From an uncultured Lachnospiraceae bacterium (lineage in GTDB: Bacteria; Bacillota; Clostridia; Lachnospirales; Lachnospiraceae), in contig CAMUXE010000001.1 of NCBI GenBank assembly GCA_947164605.1, positions 157,779 to 221,778 on the forward strand: a stretch of DNA of 64,000 nt, written 5' to 3'. Every line of letters begins with the position of its first letter. The stretch's first letter is position 1. A program made the translations under genes and the position numbers. Below, piece by piece: positions 37,154 to 47,800 of the stretch. A model generated the notes under the pieces. The model made no database searches. It saw only the letters and a program-made list of their open reading frames with translations, and was not told the DNA's origin.

Positions 37154-38497
37154 ATGAAAAAAACTCATTCAAAAGATGAAGCCTTAGTTTCAGCTTCTGA
37201 AACTTTGTCAGAGACAAAATCTGACTCCGCTTCTAAAGCAAGTGAAAATGAGCCAATTAAAGATAATATTTTAGAAGATGAGCCTGTATCAAAGCAAAGC
37301 GTACCTGATATGGATTCTGCTCATAAATTTACACCAAACAGGAAATACTTTACGATTCTGATTTACAGCCTCTTATTTGTATTTTTCACACTGGCTCTCT
37401 ACAAACTTATGGGCAACTTTGGAACAACCGGACATTTTTTAAAAAGTCTTCTATCCCTTCTGAGTCCCTTTATAACAGCACTGCTGATAGCTCTAGTCCT
37501 TCATCCATTCGTGATAAGGATATATAAAGGTTTTCTCTTAGGGGTCTGCCACATAAAGTCAAAAAAGATAGCTAAATACTTGTCTATCTTGATTGCCTAT
37601 ATAGTAGCATTTGGCTTTTTCATAGTAATTTTGCTTTTTGTAATCCCTCAGGTTTACAACAGCCTTATAGAGCTTTCCAACAAGATTCCAGCTTGGTACA
37701 AAAGCACCATGATGGCACTTGAAAATTTCCAGGAAGGCCACCAGAACATTAAGCAGATTGCCTATTACGACGAGATTAATGCAAAAATTCGTTCCCTTCT
37801 TCCAACTTTAATTGACCACACTACAGTTATGGCAAGCAATCTATTGCCTTACGTAGTCAATACTTCAGTGGCAATTATTAAGGGACTCTTTAATTTCCTG
37901 ATTGCTATTATCTCTTCAGTCTATATGCTCTCTGACAAGGAAAACCTCTTCTACAACGGAAAGAAAGTTTTATACGCTGTCTTTCCTAAGAGAACTGCCC
38001 AGATTATTATCAAAATCGTTAAAAACTCTGTTAAGCTTTTCACCGGTTTTATAGTTGGAAAAGCTATAGATTCGCTTATAATCGGCATGATAACCTTTAT
38101 CATTATGATGATACTCGGTCTGCCATACGCAGTCCTCATAAGCGTTATTGTCGGCGTCACCAATATGATTCCTTACTTTGGCCCTTATTTTGGAGGTGCA
38201 ATAGGAGCTCTGATAATAATCATAGTTGAGCCTATATCTGCTCTGATCTTTATAATCCTAATTATAGTTGTTCAGCAGTTTGATGGTCTCTACCTTGGTC
38301 CTAAAATTCTTGGTGACAGCACAGGACTCACTCCGCTATGGGTTATATTTTCAATCACAGTCGGTGGAAGCCTTTTCGGTGTAATTGGTATGTTCCTAGG
38401 TGTTCCTGTCGTTGCTGTATTAAGCTATATAATAAATCTTTTCTTAAATTACACACTTGAGAAAAAAAATATTGTAATTACCAAAAACGATGATTAA
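37154..38497 (+). CDS. AI-2E/PerM-family membrane protein
   Basis: 447 residues. A hydrophilic N-terminal tail of ~65 residues rich in Ser/Glu/Lys is followed by about eight helices. Family hallmarks are FLKSLLSLLSPFITALLIA, the PYFGPYFGG motif and VQQFDGLYLGPKILGDSTGL with PLWV. Members include E. coli TqsA and PerM and Na+/H+ antiporters; export of AI-2 is only one assigned activity, so no substrate is claimed. The acidic tail is longer than usual. GAGG lies upstream. Confidence 0.88.
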   Translation: MKKTHSKDEALVSASETLSETKSDSASKASENEPIKDNILEDEPVSKQSVPDMDSAHKFTPNRKYFTILIYSLLFVFFTLALYKLMGNFGTTGHFLKSLLSLLSPFITALLIALVLHPFVIRIYKGFLLGVCHIKSKKIAKYLSILIAYIVAFGFFIVILLFVIPQVYNSLIELSNKIPAWYKSTMMALENFQEGHQNIKQIAYYDEINAKIRSLLPTLIDHTTVMASNLLPYVVNTSVAIIKGLFNFLIAIISSVYMLSDKENLFYNGKKVLYAVFPKRTAQIIIKIVKNSVKLFTGFIVGKAIDSLIIGMITFIIMMILGLPYAVLISVIVGVTNMIPYFGPYFGGAIGALIIIIVEPISALIFIILIIVVQQFDGLYLGPKILGDSTGLTPLWVIFSITVGGSLFGVIGMFLGVPVVAVLSYIINLFLNYTLEKKNIVITKNDD

Positions 38498-38502
38498 AAA
38501 AT

Positions 38503-38535
38503 AAGAGGCAATGAGTTCAAAGCTCATTGCCTCTT
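38503..38535. terminator. Terminator between convergent permease and amt genes
   Basis: AAGAGGCAATGAG/CTCATTGCCTCTT hairpin with flanking A and T runs. Confidence 0.9.
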
Positions 38536-38542
38536 ATTTCTT

Positions 38543-38654
38543 TATATAGACTTTTTTATCTACATATTTTTATATAGAACTTTTTATCTACATATTCTTA
38601 TATAGACCTTTTTATCTATATATTTTTATATTCATATTTTTATATTCATATTTT
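38543..38654. repeat. 28-bp tandem repeat (3 copies) and 14-bp repeat (2 copies)
   Basis: Units start TATATAGAC at 38543, 38571 and 38599 and differ at a few bases; two TATATTCATATTTT units follow up to the amt stop. An AT-rich minisatellite in the amt 3' untranslated region. Confidence 0.85.
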
Positions 38655-39901
38655 TATGAATCCATTCCATTAAAGCTTGGATAAGCATTTTCTCCGTGCT
38701 GGGTCATATCCATACCAAGAAGTTCTTCCTTATCTTCAACTCTGAATGGAAGAAAGAGACTGATCAGCTTGTAGATGACAATCGTTCCAATAACAGCAAC
38801 TGCCATAGTAATCAACATGGCAAGCATCTCAACTCCAAAGAGGTGAACCTCTCTATAGACCAGGCCATCCCACTGGGCCACTGGATTGATTGATGACTTA
38901 GCAAAAAGTCCAGTAGCTATGCAACCCCAGATACCGCCTATACCATGACATCCAAAAGCATCAAGTGTATCATCTATCTTTAGCTTTTCTTTAATCAAAG
39001 ACACTGCTGTATAGCATAGAGGACTTGCCACTCCTCCTATAACAAAAGCTGCCCAGAAAGGGATAAAACCTGATGCCTGAGTTACTGATGCAAGGCCTAC
39101 AACCAAACCTGTAGAAGCACCTACCAAGGTTGTCTTTCCGGTTTTTTTGTAATCCATAAACATCCAAGCGACAAGGCCCACAGCTGCAGAGATTGCAGAT
39201 GTCATAAATGCGTGAACTGCAAGGCCATCCGCCTTGAGCGAACTTCCTGCATTGAATCCAAACCATCCAAACCAAAGCATAAAGGCTCCGAGAGCTACAA
39301 AAGGTATATTGTGGGTCTTATAAAGACTACTGTGATCATAGCCATATCTTTTTCCAAGAAGAATGGCCAAAACAAGGGCGCTGATACCTGATGCAATATG
39401 GACTGCATATCCACCAGCAAAATCTATAGCTCCCATCTTAGCAAGAAGACCTCCCTGGCCCCAAATCATATGAACAAGAGGGTAGTAAACCAGGCATGAC
39501 CAAGCTATAACAAAAATCATAAGAGCCTTAAACCTTACACGTCCTACAAGCGATCCTGTGAAAAGAGCAGGAGCTATCATTGCAAACATCATCTGAAAGG
39601 CACAGAATAAAAGCTCTGGAATCGAATCCGAATAGGTTCCAGTCTCCCAATCTACATTGTTCAAGAAGACTTTACTGAAGTCTCCAATTATTCCATAATG
39701 ATCTGAACCAAAAGAGAGTGTATAGCCAAAAGCAAACCAGAGCAAAATTGAAATACCCATAATTGCCACACAGTTCATCATAGTTGAAATTACATTCTTC
39801 CTTCTAACCAAACCACCATAGAAAAAAGCCAGTCCTGGTGTCATAAAGAAAACCAAAGCTGTACAAATTATCATAAATGCTGTATCACCTGAATTTATCA
39901 T
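38654..39901 (-). CDS. amt: Ammonium transporter
   Basis: 415 residues, 11 helices of the Amt/Rh fold. Signature motifs are FFMTPGLAFFYGGLVRRKN near the start, VHIASGISALVLA with the first pore histidine, and FGCHGIGGIWG with the second. Imports ammonium for assimilation under nitrogen limitation. The ATG overlaps the stop of the preceding PII gene (ATGA), so translation is coupled and PII presumably gates the channel. Confidence 0.96.
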   Translation of the reverse strand: MINSGDTAFMIICTALVFFMTPGLAFFYGGLVRRKNVISTMMNCVAIMGISILLWFAFGYTLSFGSDHYGIIGDFSKVFLNNVDWETGTYSDSIPELLFCAFQMMFAMIAPALFTGSLVGRVRFKALMIFVIAWSCLVYYPLVHMIWGQGGLLAKMGAIDFAGGYAVHIASGISALVLAILLGKRYGYDHSSLYKTHNIPFVALGAFMLWFGWFGFNAGSSLKADGLAVHAFMTSAISAAVGLVAWMFMDYKKTGKTTLVGASTGLVVGLASVTQASGFIPFWAAFVIGGVASPLCYTAVSLIKEKLKIDDTLDAFGCHGIGGIWGCIATGLFAKSSINPVAQWDGLVYREVHLFGVEMLAMLITMAVAVIGTIVIYKLISLFLPFRVEDKEELLGMDMTQHGENAYPSFNGMDS

Positions 39902-40305
39902 TGTGCATCCCCCTCTGCTGAACCTTTTTGATTTATATTACTATCTGATTCTTTTCTTGAAATTATTGCCTCTTCGTCTGTCTCACCTGTACGAATCTTT
40001 GTAGCAGTGCGAATTGGATAGCTGAATATCTTTCCGTCTCCCATATTTCCTGTATAAGCAGCCTTGCGAATACATTCAATTACCTTTAATTCCCACTTCT
40101 CTGAAGATACAACAATCTTTATGTCCAACTTTGGTAAAAGAGTCATGGTTACTGCGTTTCCTCTAACATACTGTGTAAGACCGTGCTGAGTGCCACAGCC
40201 CATAACCTGCGATACTGTCATGCCATTAATTTGCATGTCATTAAGTGCCTCTTTGACATCCTCGAACTTCTCTTCTCGGATAATCGCCTCAATCATAATT
40301 AACAT
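39898..40305 (-). CDS. glnK: PII nitrogen regulatory protein (GlnB/GlnK-like)
   Basis: 135 residues. The PII core starts MLIMIEAIIREEKFEDVKEAL, has a T-loop region with GCGTQHGLTQYVRGNAV, and the C-terminal DGKIFSYPIRTATKIRTGE that binds ATP and 2-oxoglutarate. The T-loop departs from the usual KGHTE-YRG form, and a ~24-residue charged tail extends past the usual 112 aa. GlnK blocks its partner AmtB when nitrogen is sufficient. The ATG at 40305 is chosen for AGGAG upstream; a longer frame to 40350 lacks one and would run into a terminator. Confidence 0.92.
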   Translation of the reverse strand: MLIMIEAIIREEKFEDVKEALNDMQINGMTVSQVMGCGTQHGLTQYVRGNAVTMTLLPKLDIKIVVSSEKWELKVIECIRKAAYTGNMGDGKIFSYPIRTATKIRTGETDEEAIISRKESDSNINQKGSAEGDAQ

Positions 40306-40352
40306 AGTGCAAGAACTCCTTTTTAATTCTTTCAAGATTGATTTGCACAAAA

Positions 40353-40387
40353 AAGGGCGCTGTCGGTTAATTACCGACAGCGCCCTT
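40353..40387 (-). terminator. Terminator of trmB, upstream of glnK
   Basis: AAGGGCGCTGTCGGT/ACCGACAGCGCCCTT hairpin, then T6 on the minus strand. Its place ~50 bp before the glnK start would also let it act as an attenuator. Confidence 0.88.
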
Positions 40388-40460
40388 GCTGTTCAATCTT
40401 GATTTTTGAATAATAGCACTCTTATTTTTTTATGTCAATAAGAATAAATTATTTTTCTTT

Positions 40461-41102
40461 TTATCTTCTCTCAAGTATCATCTTACAGATTGGGTTGCCC
40501 TGACTTGAGAATCTTTCTTCATACTCAGTCATGATATTGCCCTCATTCATAAGCTCATCATGGTGAAGGTCGTAGGTGTGGGCCTGAATCTTAAATACAG
40601 ACTCCTCGGTCTCCTCGAGGGAGAAATCAAAAAGCGGCTTATTATCTGTCTTAAACTCGATAATTCCGTCCTTTTTCAAAATCTTGTCATATCTCTCAAG
40701 GAACTGTCTGGATGTGAGTCTTCTCTTAGCATGTCTATCCTTAGGCCATGGATCAGAGAAATTAAGGTATATTCTGTCAACTTCTCCCTGGCCAAAGACC
40801 TCGATTATGCTCTCTGCGTCCATTCTTATAAATCTAAGGTTTTCAAGTTTTATCTCATTCTGCTTCTCAACTGCACGCAAAAGAACAGATGAGTACTTTT
40901 CAATACCTATATAGTTAATCTCAGGATTTGCCATGGCAAGGTCAGTTATAAATCTTCCCTTTCCCATACCAACCTCAATTCTGATTGGGTGTTCATTGCC
41001 AAAGACCTCATGCCACTTGCCTGCCATTCCTTCGGGTTCAGTGAAAACATACTCGTTTTCAACCATAGTTTCTCTTGCGCCAGGTATATTTCTTAATCTC
41101 AT
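40461..41102 (-). CDS. trmB: tRNA (guanine-N7-)-methyltransferase
   Basis: Methylates G46 in the variable loop of tRNAs with SAM. Motifs: EVGMGKGRFITDLA (SAM loop), YIGIEKYSSV, IYLNFSDPWPKDRHAKRRL (the family hallmark) and FKTDNKPLFDFSLE. Length ~213 aa is normal. The start is ATG at 41102, or TTG two codons earlier. Confidence 0.95.
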   Translation of the reverse strand: MRLRNIPGARETMVENEYVFTEPEGMAGKWHEVFGNEHPIRIEVGMGKGRFITDLAMANPEINYIGIEKYSSVLLRAVEKQNEIKLENLRFIRMDAESIIEVFGQGEVDRIYLNFSDPWPKDRHAKRRLTSRQFLERYDKILKKDGIIEFKTDNKPLFDFSLEETEESVFKIQAHTYDLHHDELMNEGNIMTEYEERFSSQGNPICKMILERR

Positions 41103-41163
41103 TCTCAATCAATCCTATCTATAAAAATGTAAATTGAATTTAAATCTAAGCCTGTTATTAGGC

Positions 41164-42564
41164 CTAAAATCTAAGCTTCCTCTTCCCGTATCTTCTTCTC
41201 GCCTTTCTTATAGTCCTGTACTTCATAATCAATACAAAAATCACAATTAAGGCAAGCCCTGCTGCCAGGTACCATATATTAATCTTAAACAAAGTCTTTG
41301 CCTTCAGGTTAGAAGCCGCATCTGTCTTATATGGCAGATTACTTGATGCCTTCAAGGCCTCAGGAGAAGCAATTTTCAAATCAACCGTTCCTATCACACT
41401 GTCCTGATACTTATAGTTCATAGATGCTGTGTAAACCCCATCCTTAACCTCAGGCTCATACATATCGCTGGTATCAAGGACAACATCCTCAACATTTGCC
41501 ACATTTGGCAGAGTTATTGTAGAAGTCTTGAGATCAGCCACAACGTCCGACTCCGAAAAAAGGTCAGAGTAAAGGTAAGAGTCATGTCCACTGACAGAGG
41601 CTGCAGAATTGCTGCTTGCTGTTTCTTTCTTAAAGTTCTTAAAGCCCCAATCAAAAAGTTTTCTAGTATCTTCAAATCTCTCATTGGCACCTGATTTGAA
41701 GCAAACAGCTATAAGTCTCATATCATTCTTCTCGGCAAATGTTACGAGTGTATACTGGGCCTGGTCTGTAAATCCAGTCTTGCCGCCCTTACAGTACTCA
41801 TAGTAATACTGCCTTCCCTTTAACATGAGATGTCTGTGCTTAAAGTATCTAGGCTCACTTGTGAGATTAGTAGCTGGAATTGAGTATGTATCTGCTGTCG
41901 AGTCAATATTTACAAAAGCTGTATTGTTGTAGCAGCCCCTGGCAATCATAGCCATATCGTAGGCTGTAGTGTAATGATTTTCATCATGAAGACCACTTGC
42001 ATTGGAGAAGTGCGTATTGAGTGCTCCCAGCTCCTTGGCTCTCTGGTTCATAAGTTCAGCAAATGCTGGGATTGAGCCACTTACATGTTCACCCAAACCG
42101 TATGCTATCTCATTAGCTGAGTGTAAGAGCAAGCCGTAAAGAGCCTGTTCAACCGTATACTGTTCCCCCGCCTTGGTTCCTAAACTGGCATCTTCCCATG
42201 TTACAGAATTTGCTGCCGCACTGGAAAAAGTAACAGTATCACTCATGCTGCAGTTCTCAATTGTGAGAAGGCCAGTCATAATCTTTGTTGTAGATGCTGG
42301 GTAAGACCTTGTGTAAGGATCCTTTTGATAAAGGATTGCACCTGTGTCTGCATCAATCAATATAGCGCTTTTAGAAAATATTTCCGGCTGATCTGGCCAG
42401 TCAGGAATCTCACTTGCATCAGTCTGAGCTGCGTTTACCTCAAGTGGACTCTCAAAATAAAAAAAGCTGCTAGTGCTGACAAGAATCAAAGTCAGCATAA
42501 TAAAAAGCGAAGAGACACTTTTAGCAAGGTCTCTTCTGAATCTAAATACAAATCTTTTATTCAT
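41164..42564 (-). CDS. D-alanyl-D-alanine carboxypeptidase (DacF/PBP5-type)
   Basis: 466 residues. A signal peptide follows the Arg-rich start (MNKRFVFRFRRDLAKS), then the S11 peptidase: SxxK in PASTTKIMTG (about residue 98), SxN in LHSANEIAYGLG and KTG in CKGGKTGFTDQA. A C-terminal beta-domain and one membrane helix (IWYLAAGLALIVIFVLIM) with a basic tail anchor it. Trims the terminal D-Ala of peptidoglycan stem peptides. The start at 42564 has AAGGATATAAGGAT upstream; a longer frame into fliS is not used. Confidence 0.93.
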   Translation of the reverse strand: MNKRFVFRFRRDLAKSVSSLFIMLTLILVSTSSFFYFESPLEVNAAQTDASEIPDWPDQPEIFSKSAILIDADTGAILYQKDPYTRSYPASTTKIMTGLLTIENCSMSDTVTFSSAAANSVTWEDASLGTKAGEQYTVEQALYGLLLHSANEIAYGLGEHVSGSIPAFAELMNQRAKELGALNTHFSNASGLHDENHYTTAYDMAMIARGCYNNTAFVNIDSTADTYSIPATNLTSEPRYFKHRHLMLKGRQYYYEYCKGGKTGFTDQAQYTLVTFAEKNDMRLIAVCFKSGANERFEDTRKLFDWGFKNFKKETASSNSAASVSGHDSYLYSDLFSESDVVADLKTSTITLPNVANVEDVVLDTSDMYEPEVKDGVYTASMNYKYQDSVIGTVDLKIASPEALKASSNLPYKTDAASNLKAKTLFKINIWYLAAGLALIVIFVLIMKYRTIRKARRRYGKRKLRF

Positions 42565-42622
42565 ATCCTTATATCCTTTATAAAAATTCAAAAGTGACAT
42601 TAGAATATAATAACACATGTCA

Positions 42623-43105
42623 TCAAGCCTTAAAACCTCTATTATCAGATCCGCTATAATTTTCATTATTCTGTCCCAATCTAGAGTAGGTCAGACCTGC
42701 GTATACCTGCTGTGCATTCTGCATGACAGGACCTTCTTGGTCATCATGACTAATTTTTTCAAAGGCATCATGCAGGGAACCAATCATCTTCTCAAGGCAA
42801 TCAAGCTTCTTAAGGGCTTCTTCGTCACAGCGTCTCATAGCTCCTATAAAAAACCTGTCCATAGCAAGGTAGGAAGCCAAGAGCTGTCCCGATATCTCGT
42901 ACTGCATATCAAGGTCTGCGGCCAGCTGATCAATCACCCTCTTTGCCAGAGTCAAATTCCTAAAATATTCTGAAAGGTCCCTATCTGCCGCAAGCTTGGC
43001 GTCATCAATATAATCGAGAGCCATCTCATACATAATTACGATAAGCTCGACTCTTCCCGCATTGGTAATTCTATAAGAATATGCCTGAATTCTGTCCTTA
43101 TCCAT
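42623..43105 (-). CDS. fliS: Flagellin export chaperone FliS
   Basis: 160 residues, helical bundle. The start MDKDRIQAYSYRITNAGRVELIVIMYEMALDYI fits the FliS family, which binds the flagellin C-terminus in the cytoplasm to prevent early polymerisation. The C-terminal 30 residues are less conserved. Eleven bp downstream of the flagellin gene, in the usual order. AGGAGG lies 4 bp before the ATG at 43105. Confidence 0.9.
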   Translation of the reverse strand: MDKDRIQAYSYRITNAGRVELIVIMYEMALDYIDDAKLAADRDLSEYFRNLTLAKRVIDQLAADLDMQYEISGQLLASYLAMDRFFIGAMRRCDEEALKKLDCLEKMIGSLHDAFEKISHDDQEGPVMQNAQQVYAGLTYSRLGQNNENYSGSDNRGFKA

Positions 43106-43116
43106 AATCCTCCTTA

Positions 43117-44655
43117 TCACTGAAGAAGCTGAAGTACTGACTGAGGTCTCTCATTGGCCTGAGAGAGAATTGAAGTAGCAGCCTGAGTGAGAACATTCAT
43201 AGCTGTGTACTCTGTCATCTCCTCCGCCATATCAGTGTCAGCCATTGTTGACACTGCTGAAGTGAGATTCTCTGTTGATACAGCCAAATTACTGTCTGTG
43301 TGTTCAAATCTGTTCTGGTAGGCACCAATCTTAGATCTCACATTGTTAGCCCAGGCTATTGCCTTGTCGACAATAGAAATTGCATGCTGAGCTCCAGCGC
43401 TTGTAAGGACATTCATTCTGTCAGTTCCAAGTGTATATGTTGTAACTTCAGGTAAGTTGATTATTACATTCTGACCCTCATTGGCTCCTATATGGATACT
43501 CATGGTTCCAACATCTGTGAGCTCCTCGATAATTTCCTTGCTAGACTGGTTTGTTGCCACAGCTTCCTCGCCGCTGTCATCAAAGCTTGTTCCTGCAGTG
43601 TTTGCTGGCAGATCAAAGACAAATGTTTTGTCATTGACATCAGTCACTGTAACCCTGTTTCCATCTGTTGTTATAATCGCTGTATCCTCAAAACCCTCTC
43701 TTGAGCCATCTGATCCAGTCTTAAAATCAACCTTAACATCAGATCCCTTTGCAGTATATCCGCCATCCACAGCTGTATTCTCAATACCAAGTAAGCTTGC
43801 GAGCTTATCATTATCACAAGAGATTGTGACTTCCTCGTGACTTCCGAAATTGTCAGTCATAAAGATCAAGCTATTGCCGCTAACATTTGCACTTGGCTCA
43901 TATCCCGCATTCTCTGTTCCATTAGTTTTAGTGTCATTACTTCCACTTGTGGCAAATACTCTGCCACCGGCCTTGCTCATGCCATCCGAAAGCTTGCTCA
44001 TAACCTGACTCAGGTCATCGCCTTCCTCTATATCTACCTTATAGCCATTAAGGCTGATAGTTCCAGCCTGATCCTTGCTAACTTTACTTCCTGCAGTCAT
44101 AGCCACACTTCCAGATCCCTTAACAATGGCCTGTCTAGGATCCTGAGTTACTGTAAGTGGATAATTGCCTGCGACAAAGCCATCAGACACAGAAATCTGC
44201 TTAACTCCTTCTATATTAGAGAAAACTCTTCTTGAAAGATTTCCATCCAAAAGAGGCTGAGTGTTGAACTCTGTATCCTTTGCAATTCTGTCTATTTCCG
44301 CATTAATTGTCTTAATCTCATCTTGAATAGCCTGTCTCTCATCAACCGAATTCACATCATTTGCCGCCTGAACAGAGAGCTCCTTAAGTCTTGTGAGCAT
44401 GTCCTGGACCTCAATAAGACCACCTTCAGCTGTATTGAGAACTGAAGTTCCATCTGCTGAGTTATTGCTTGACTGCTTCAAACCTCTAATCTGAAGTCTC
44501 ATCTTCTCTGTGATAGCCATACCTGCAGGATCGTCAGAAGACTTGTTGAGCTTATAGCCCGATGAAAGTCTTTTGATAGAAGCTGAAAGCTTATCCTGTG
44601 ACTTCTGTAATGAATTGTTTGCAATCAATGCTGATACATTGGTATTAATTCTCAT
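43117..44655 (-). CDS. Flagellin
   Basis: 512 residues. N-terminal D0/D1 helices MRINTNVSALIANNSLQKSQ and LSSGYKLNKSSDDPAGMAI, variable centre, and C-terminal DTDMAEEMTEYTAMNVLTQA ending in QSVLQLLQ. Both ends match secreted flagellins, including NQ-x-x-NR-like AYQNRFEHTDSNLAVS in the inner core, a site often seen by TLR5. Central region ~155-400 holds Asp/Gly-rich outer domains. ATG at 44655 follows GGAGAGG. A sigma-D promoter lies ~85 bp upstream; fliS follows. Confidence 0.96.
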   Translation of the reverse strand: MRINTNVSALIANNSLQKSQDKLSASIKRLSSGYKLNKSSDDPAGMAITEKMRLQIRGLKQSSNNSADGTSVLNTAEGGLIEVQDMLTRLKELSVQAANDVNSVDERQAIQDEIKTINAEIDRIAKDTEFNTQPLLDGNLSRRVFSNIEGVKQISVSDGFVAGNYPLTVTQDPRQAIVKGSGSVAMTAGSKVSKDQAGTISLNGYKVDIEEGDDLSQVMSKLSDGMSKAGGRVFATSGSNDTKTNGTENAGYEPSANVSGNSLIFMTDNFGSHEEVTISCDNDKLASLLGIENTAVDGGYTAKGSDVKVDFKTGSDGSREGFEDTAIITTDGNRVTVTDVNDKTFVFDLPANTAGTSFDDSGEEAVATNQSSKEIIEELTDVGTMSIHIGANEGQNVIINLPEVTTYTLGTDRMNVLTSAGAQHAISIVDKAIAWANNVRSKIGAYQNRFEHTDSNLAVSTENLTSAVSTMADTDMAEEMTEYTAMNVLTQAATSILSQANERPQSVLQLLQ

Positions 44656-44737
44656 ATATGCCGCCTCTCCAAGACAGAGCCGCATGTGCTCCTTTGTCTT
44701 ATCTAAAGTGAATTATAATCTTATCTTCATATTATGG

Positions 44738-44764
44738 TTATCGGAAGCTTTGTCTATAAACTTA
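44738..44764 (-). promoter_or_regulatory. Sigma-D/sigma-28 promoter of the flagellin gene
   Basis: TAAG, 15-bp spacer, TCCGATAA on the minus strand, against the consensus TAAA-N15-GCCGATAT. Confidence 0.85.
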
Positions 44765-44778
44765 AGACTATTTAAAAA

Positions 44779-44818
44779 AAATGCCCGACTCGATTCCGGA
44801 AAGGAGCCAGGCATTTTT
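44779..44818 (-). terminator. Terminator of the 1073-residue gene
   Basis: AAAATGCC..GGCTC/GAGTC..GGCATTTT hairpin then T8 on the minus strand, between this gene and flagellin. Confidence 0.75.
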
Positions 44819-44835
44819 ATCTGATTGTAATCTAA

Positions 44836-47800
44836 TTAAAGTTTTGACAATTCAAGAACCATCTGTCTTGCAATTTTTATCATCGAAGCCAAATCGCCTT
44901 CTTTTTCCTCTTCCATAATCCTTGAAGTGAGCTGACTATAACGTCCTTTGTGAATCTGAACCTTGTCTAATCCACTATTTTCAGCCACCCTGTCAGCCAT
45001 GACATCAAGAGCCTCATTTAAAGCTGGAAGATGATTATCGGAATCTGCATAGACATCAAGCTTTCCATCGTCTAGCGTCATACTGAGCTTGATATGTCCA
45101 AAGCTTGCATGAGTAAGGCCTATATTCATATGATCAAGGACCTTTTTAGACTCCTTATTCTCCTCTATTGTAAGCTTCATAACCCCGACCTTATCTTGAG
45201 AGATGTCATATGGAAGCTGATAAACATGCTTTTGACTCAAATTTTTTGCAAAGCTAAAGGCCTTATCAAGAGAGTTTATATCTCTGAATTCTTCTAAGTT
45301 ATCGGCCTCATAAACCTGGTCATCAGTCTTATACTCGTCCTCAAGCTCATTAGCAATTTTGTCATAGAGATTCTGCAAGGCTGCCTCTGGGTCAGCTGCA
45401 TCCATGGCATCCAAAAAGTCCAAAGCCTTATAATCAGACTGTCCAAAAAGGGTCTCAAAAGCGCTTCCCTGAGCCAATCTCTCATAAGCATCGACATTAT
45501 TTATGCTTATTTTGCTGCCAGAATTTTCAAGGTCTTCAATTAGCTCGCGGTCAGCCTTAGTAATCCTGTCAACTATCTTCAGATAATTATCCAGATATTG
45601 GGCCTCTTTAGCCGGATCATAGCTTGAATTTATCTTGTCACAAAACTCTTCTATCTGGTAGTCATCGACAGTTCTCTCAAGTTCTGCCTCCCTAAAGCTT
45701 GCAGGACTCAATTTAGAGCCGGTCTCAGAAAAGAGGTTCATGTAGTATGACTGGTCTGCTGCCTCTTTCACACTTAACTTGTCATCAAGCCTTACATCAA
45801 AAGAGCCACTTCTTGACGCCTTGTAAGAAATCATAAGATTTTTCATAGTGAGCTCAGAATGATTTTTAAGCAGGGCACCAATTGCAGTTGAGGCATCATT
45901 TTTAAATACATTCATCATTTTGTAGATGCCAATATAAGTCTGTCTCTCTTCTTTTAAAATTGAGCCTGCCGAATCCATTTTTGCGAGGAAACGTGAGTAT
46001 TTATCTTTGCTTAAGGCCTTATCTTCATTCTCAAGCAGATAATCTCTCACATCATGAATATCGCTATCCATAGGATTTACCCCATCTCTGATCAGTTGCA
46101 TTGCCAAAGTCGGGTTCATATTATCAACAATAGAATCAATACATGATTTAATATCTCTAACAAGGCTTAAATTCTTCTCAGTAAGGTCTATTCCAGACTT
46201 GCTAAGTATCTTAGCCGCCTCAAGATTATCCTGACTCTTCTCAAATCCTAGCTCCTTAACACGGTCTGCCAGGCTACTCAAGAAGGAATCCCCTCCGAGG
46301 AAGTCGTCTATGGCAGACTTGCCATATAATTTATTATCAGCATCCCCTATATTTCCAAACTGAATTGCCTCATAGCGCTCTCTTCTGTTCTGATACTGAC
46401 TCCTGATTGAACGGCCTCTGTCAAGGATACTGTTCAGACTTACAGTCTCAACATCCCCCAGCTGTCCAAGGGTCTCAAGAGGCATATCTGTCACTTCCAC
46501 AAGGCTAGCCCTAAACTCAACTGATAGCTGATATGACTGGTAAACTTCAAGAGCAAGACCTGAAGCAAGCTGTCCATCAAGCTCTGAACTTCCCCCTAGC
46601 ATTTCAAGGCTATCTGCTGCACTGCTGTGCGAAGGAGCCCCACTATCAATATCGTGTGCCAGAGCAAGTCCAATCTCCTCAAAGGTTTTCTCCTGATCAT
46701 AGGCCAGAAGATTATCATGAAGGGTAAAAAGAGAAATCTCGTTGATATCTAACTTGTAAGATAGAGCCAGAGCCGAATCCGCGCTCATCATAGCACTGAC
46801 ATTGTATAACATGGTGTGGAACTGATCTAAGCTAGTCTTTGTCTCCTTATTCTGGTCCAGGCCCTTATCTGTCACAATCTTTGAATAATCACGTCCTGTG
46901 TCATATGCATCTATAGCCTCCACAATATTGTTAAGGCTGACAGCATCCTTATAGCTCTTAAAGGCCATGTCGCTTGCCTCTATTTTATCGGAAGTCACCA
47001 TCAATTGTGATGTTCTCAAAGCCTTTATCACAGAAGCATCCTGATCCATAGTCTGAGTGTCAGCCATAAGATCTGAGTCATATACAGACTTTCCTTCTTT
47101 AAAGCTAAACAAGATCTTCTTTATAACCTGCTCCTGATCGTAATTCACTGAGTCCAGCTTATTCATGTAGGATAAATTCTCAGGACTTATAGCGAGGTCA
47201 TGATTTAGAAAATCAAGGGCTATATCAAGATTTTTTTGATCAGCTTCCAGCCCCGCATCCTCAATATTTTTCTCAACCTGTGGTCTTATGGAATCAGGCA
47301 GCTCCGAGTAGGTCTGACCGTCCTCATAAGGCAGGGCAGTAATGCCAGCTTCAGCTATGCTTAAATTCTTTATAGTGAGCGGCAAATTCTGGCTTACAAG
47401 ATATCTCTTGGCATCCTGAGTAAAGTTTACATCCGACATAACAAGCTCTGCCTGATTGACCGCACCTGTAACCTTATCTATATCGCTTTCTTTTAGAGAT
47501 ATGCCATTCATAACAGCCTGGCTTCTAACTTCTCTTGCAAGTCTCTTGGAACCTAACTCAGCTTCAATCTTGTCCTGGGATATATTAGTAAGCCCCAACT
47601 TAAAAGATGGGTCGTGGGCAGCTAGTCCAATCTGAATTTTCTCCACAATATTGGCCTTGTCCGACTTCTCATAGTCAAGATCTCCGAGATTCACGTCATT
47701 CTCGTCCATCTTAACCAAATCCTCGACCTGCATCTTCATAAAGACTGCCTTCTGGCCTATCTGTTCCCCTATAGCCTTGGTCTTTACCTGACCAGCATAG

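Noticed and set aside
38543..38654. CRISPR array
   Set aside because: 28-bp units are directly adjacent with no spacers, and no cas genes are present; a tandem minisatellite.
46533..46727. Plus-strand ORF inside the 1073-residue gene
   Set aside because: No ribosome site, lies wholly opposite a long coding frame.
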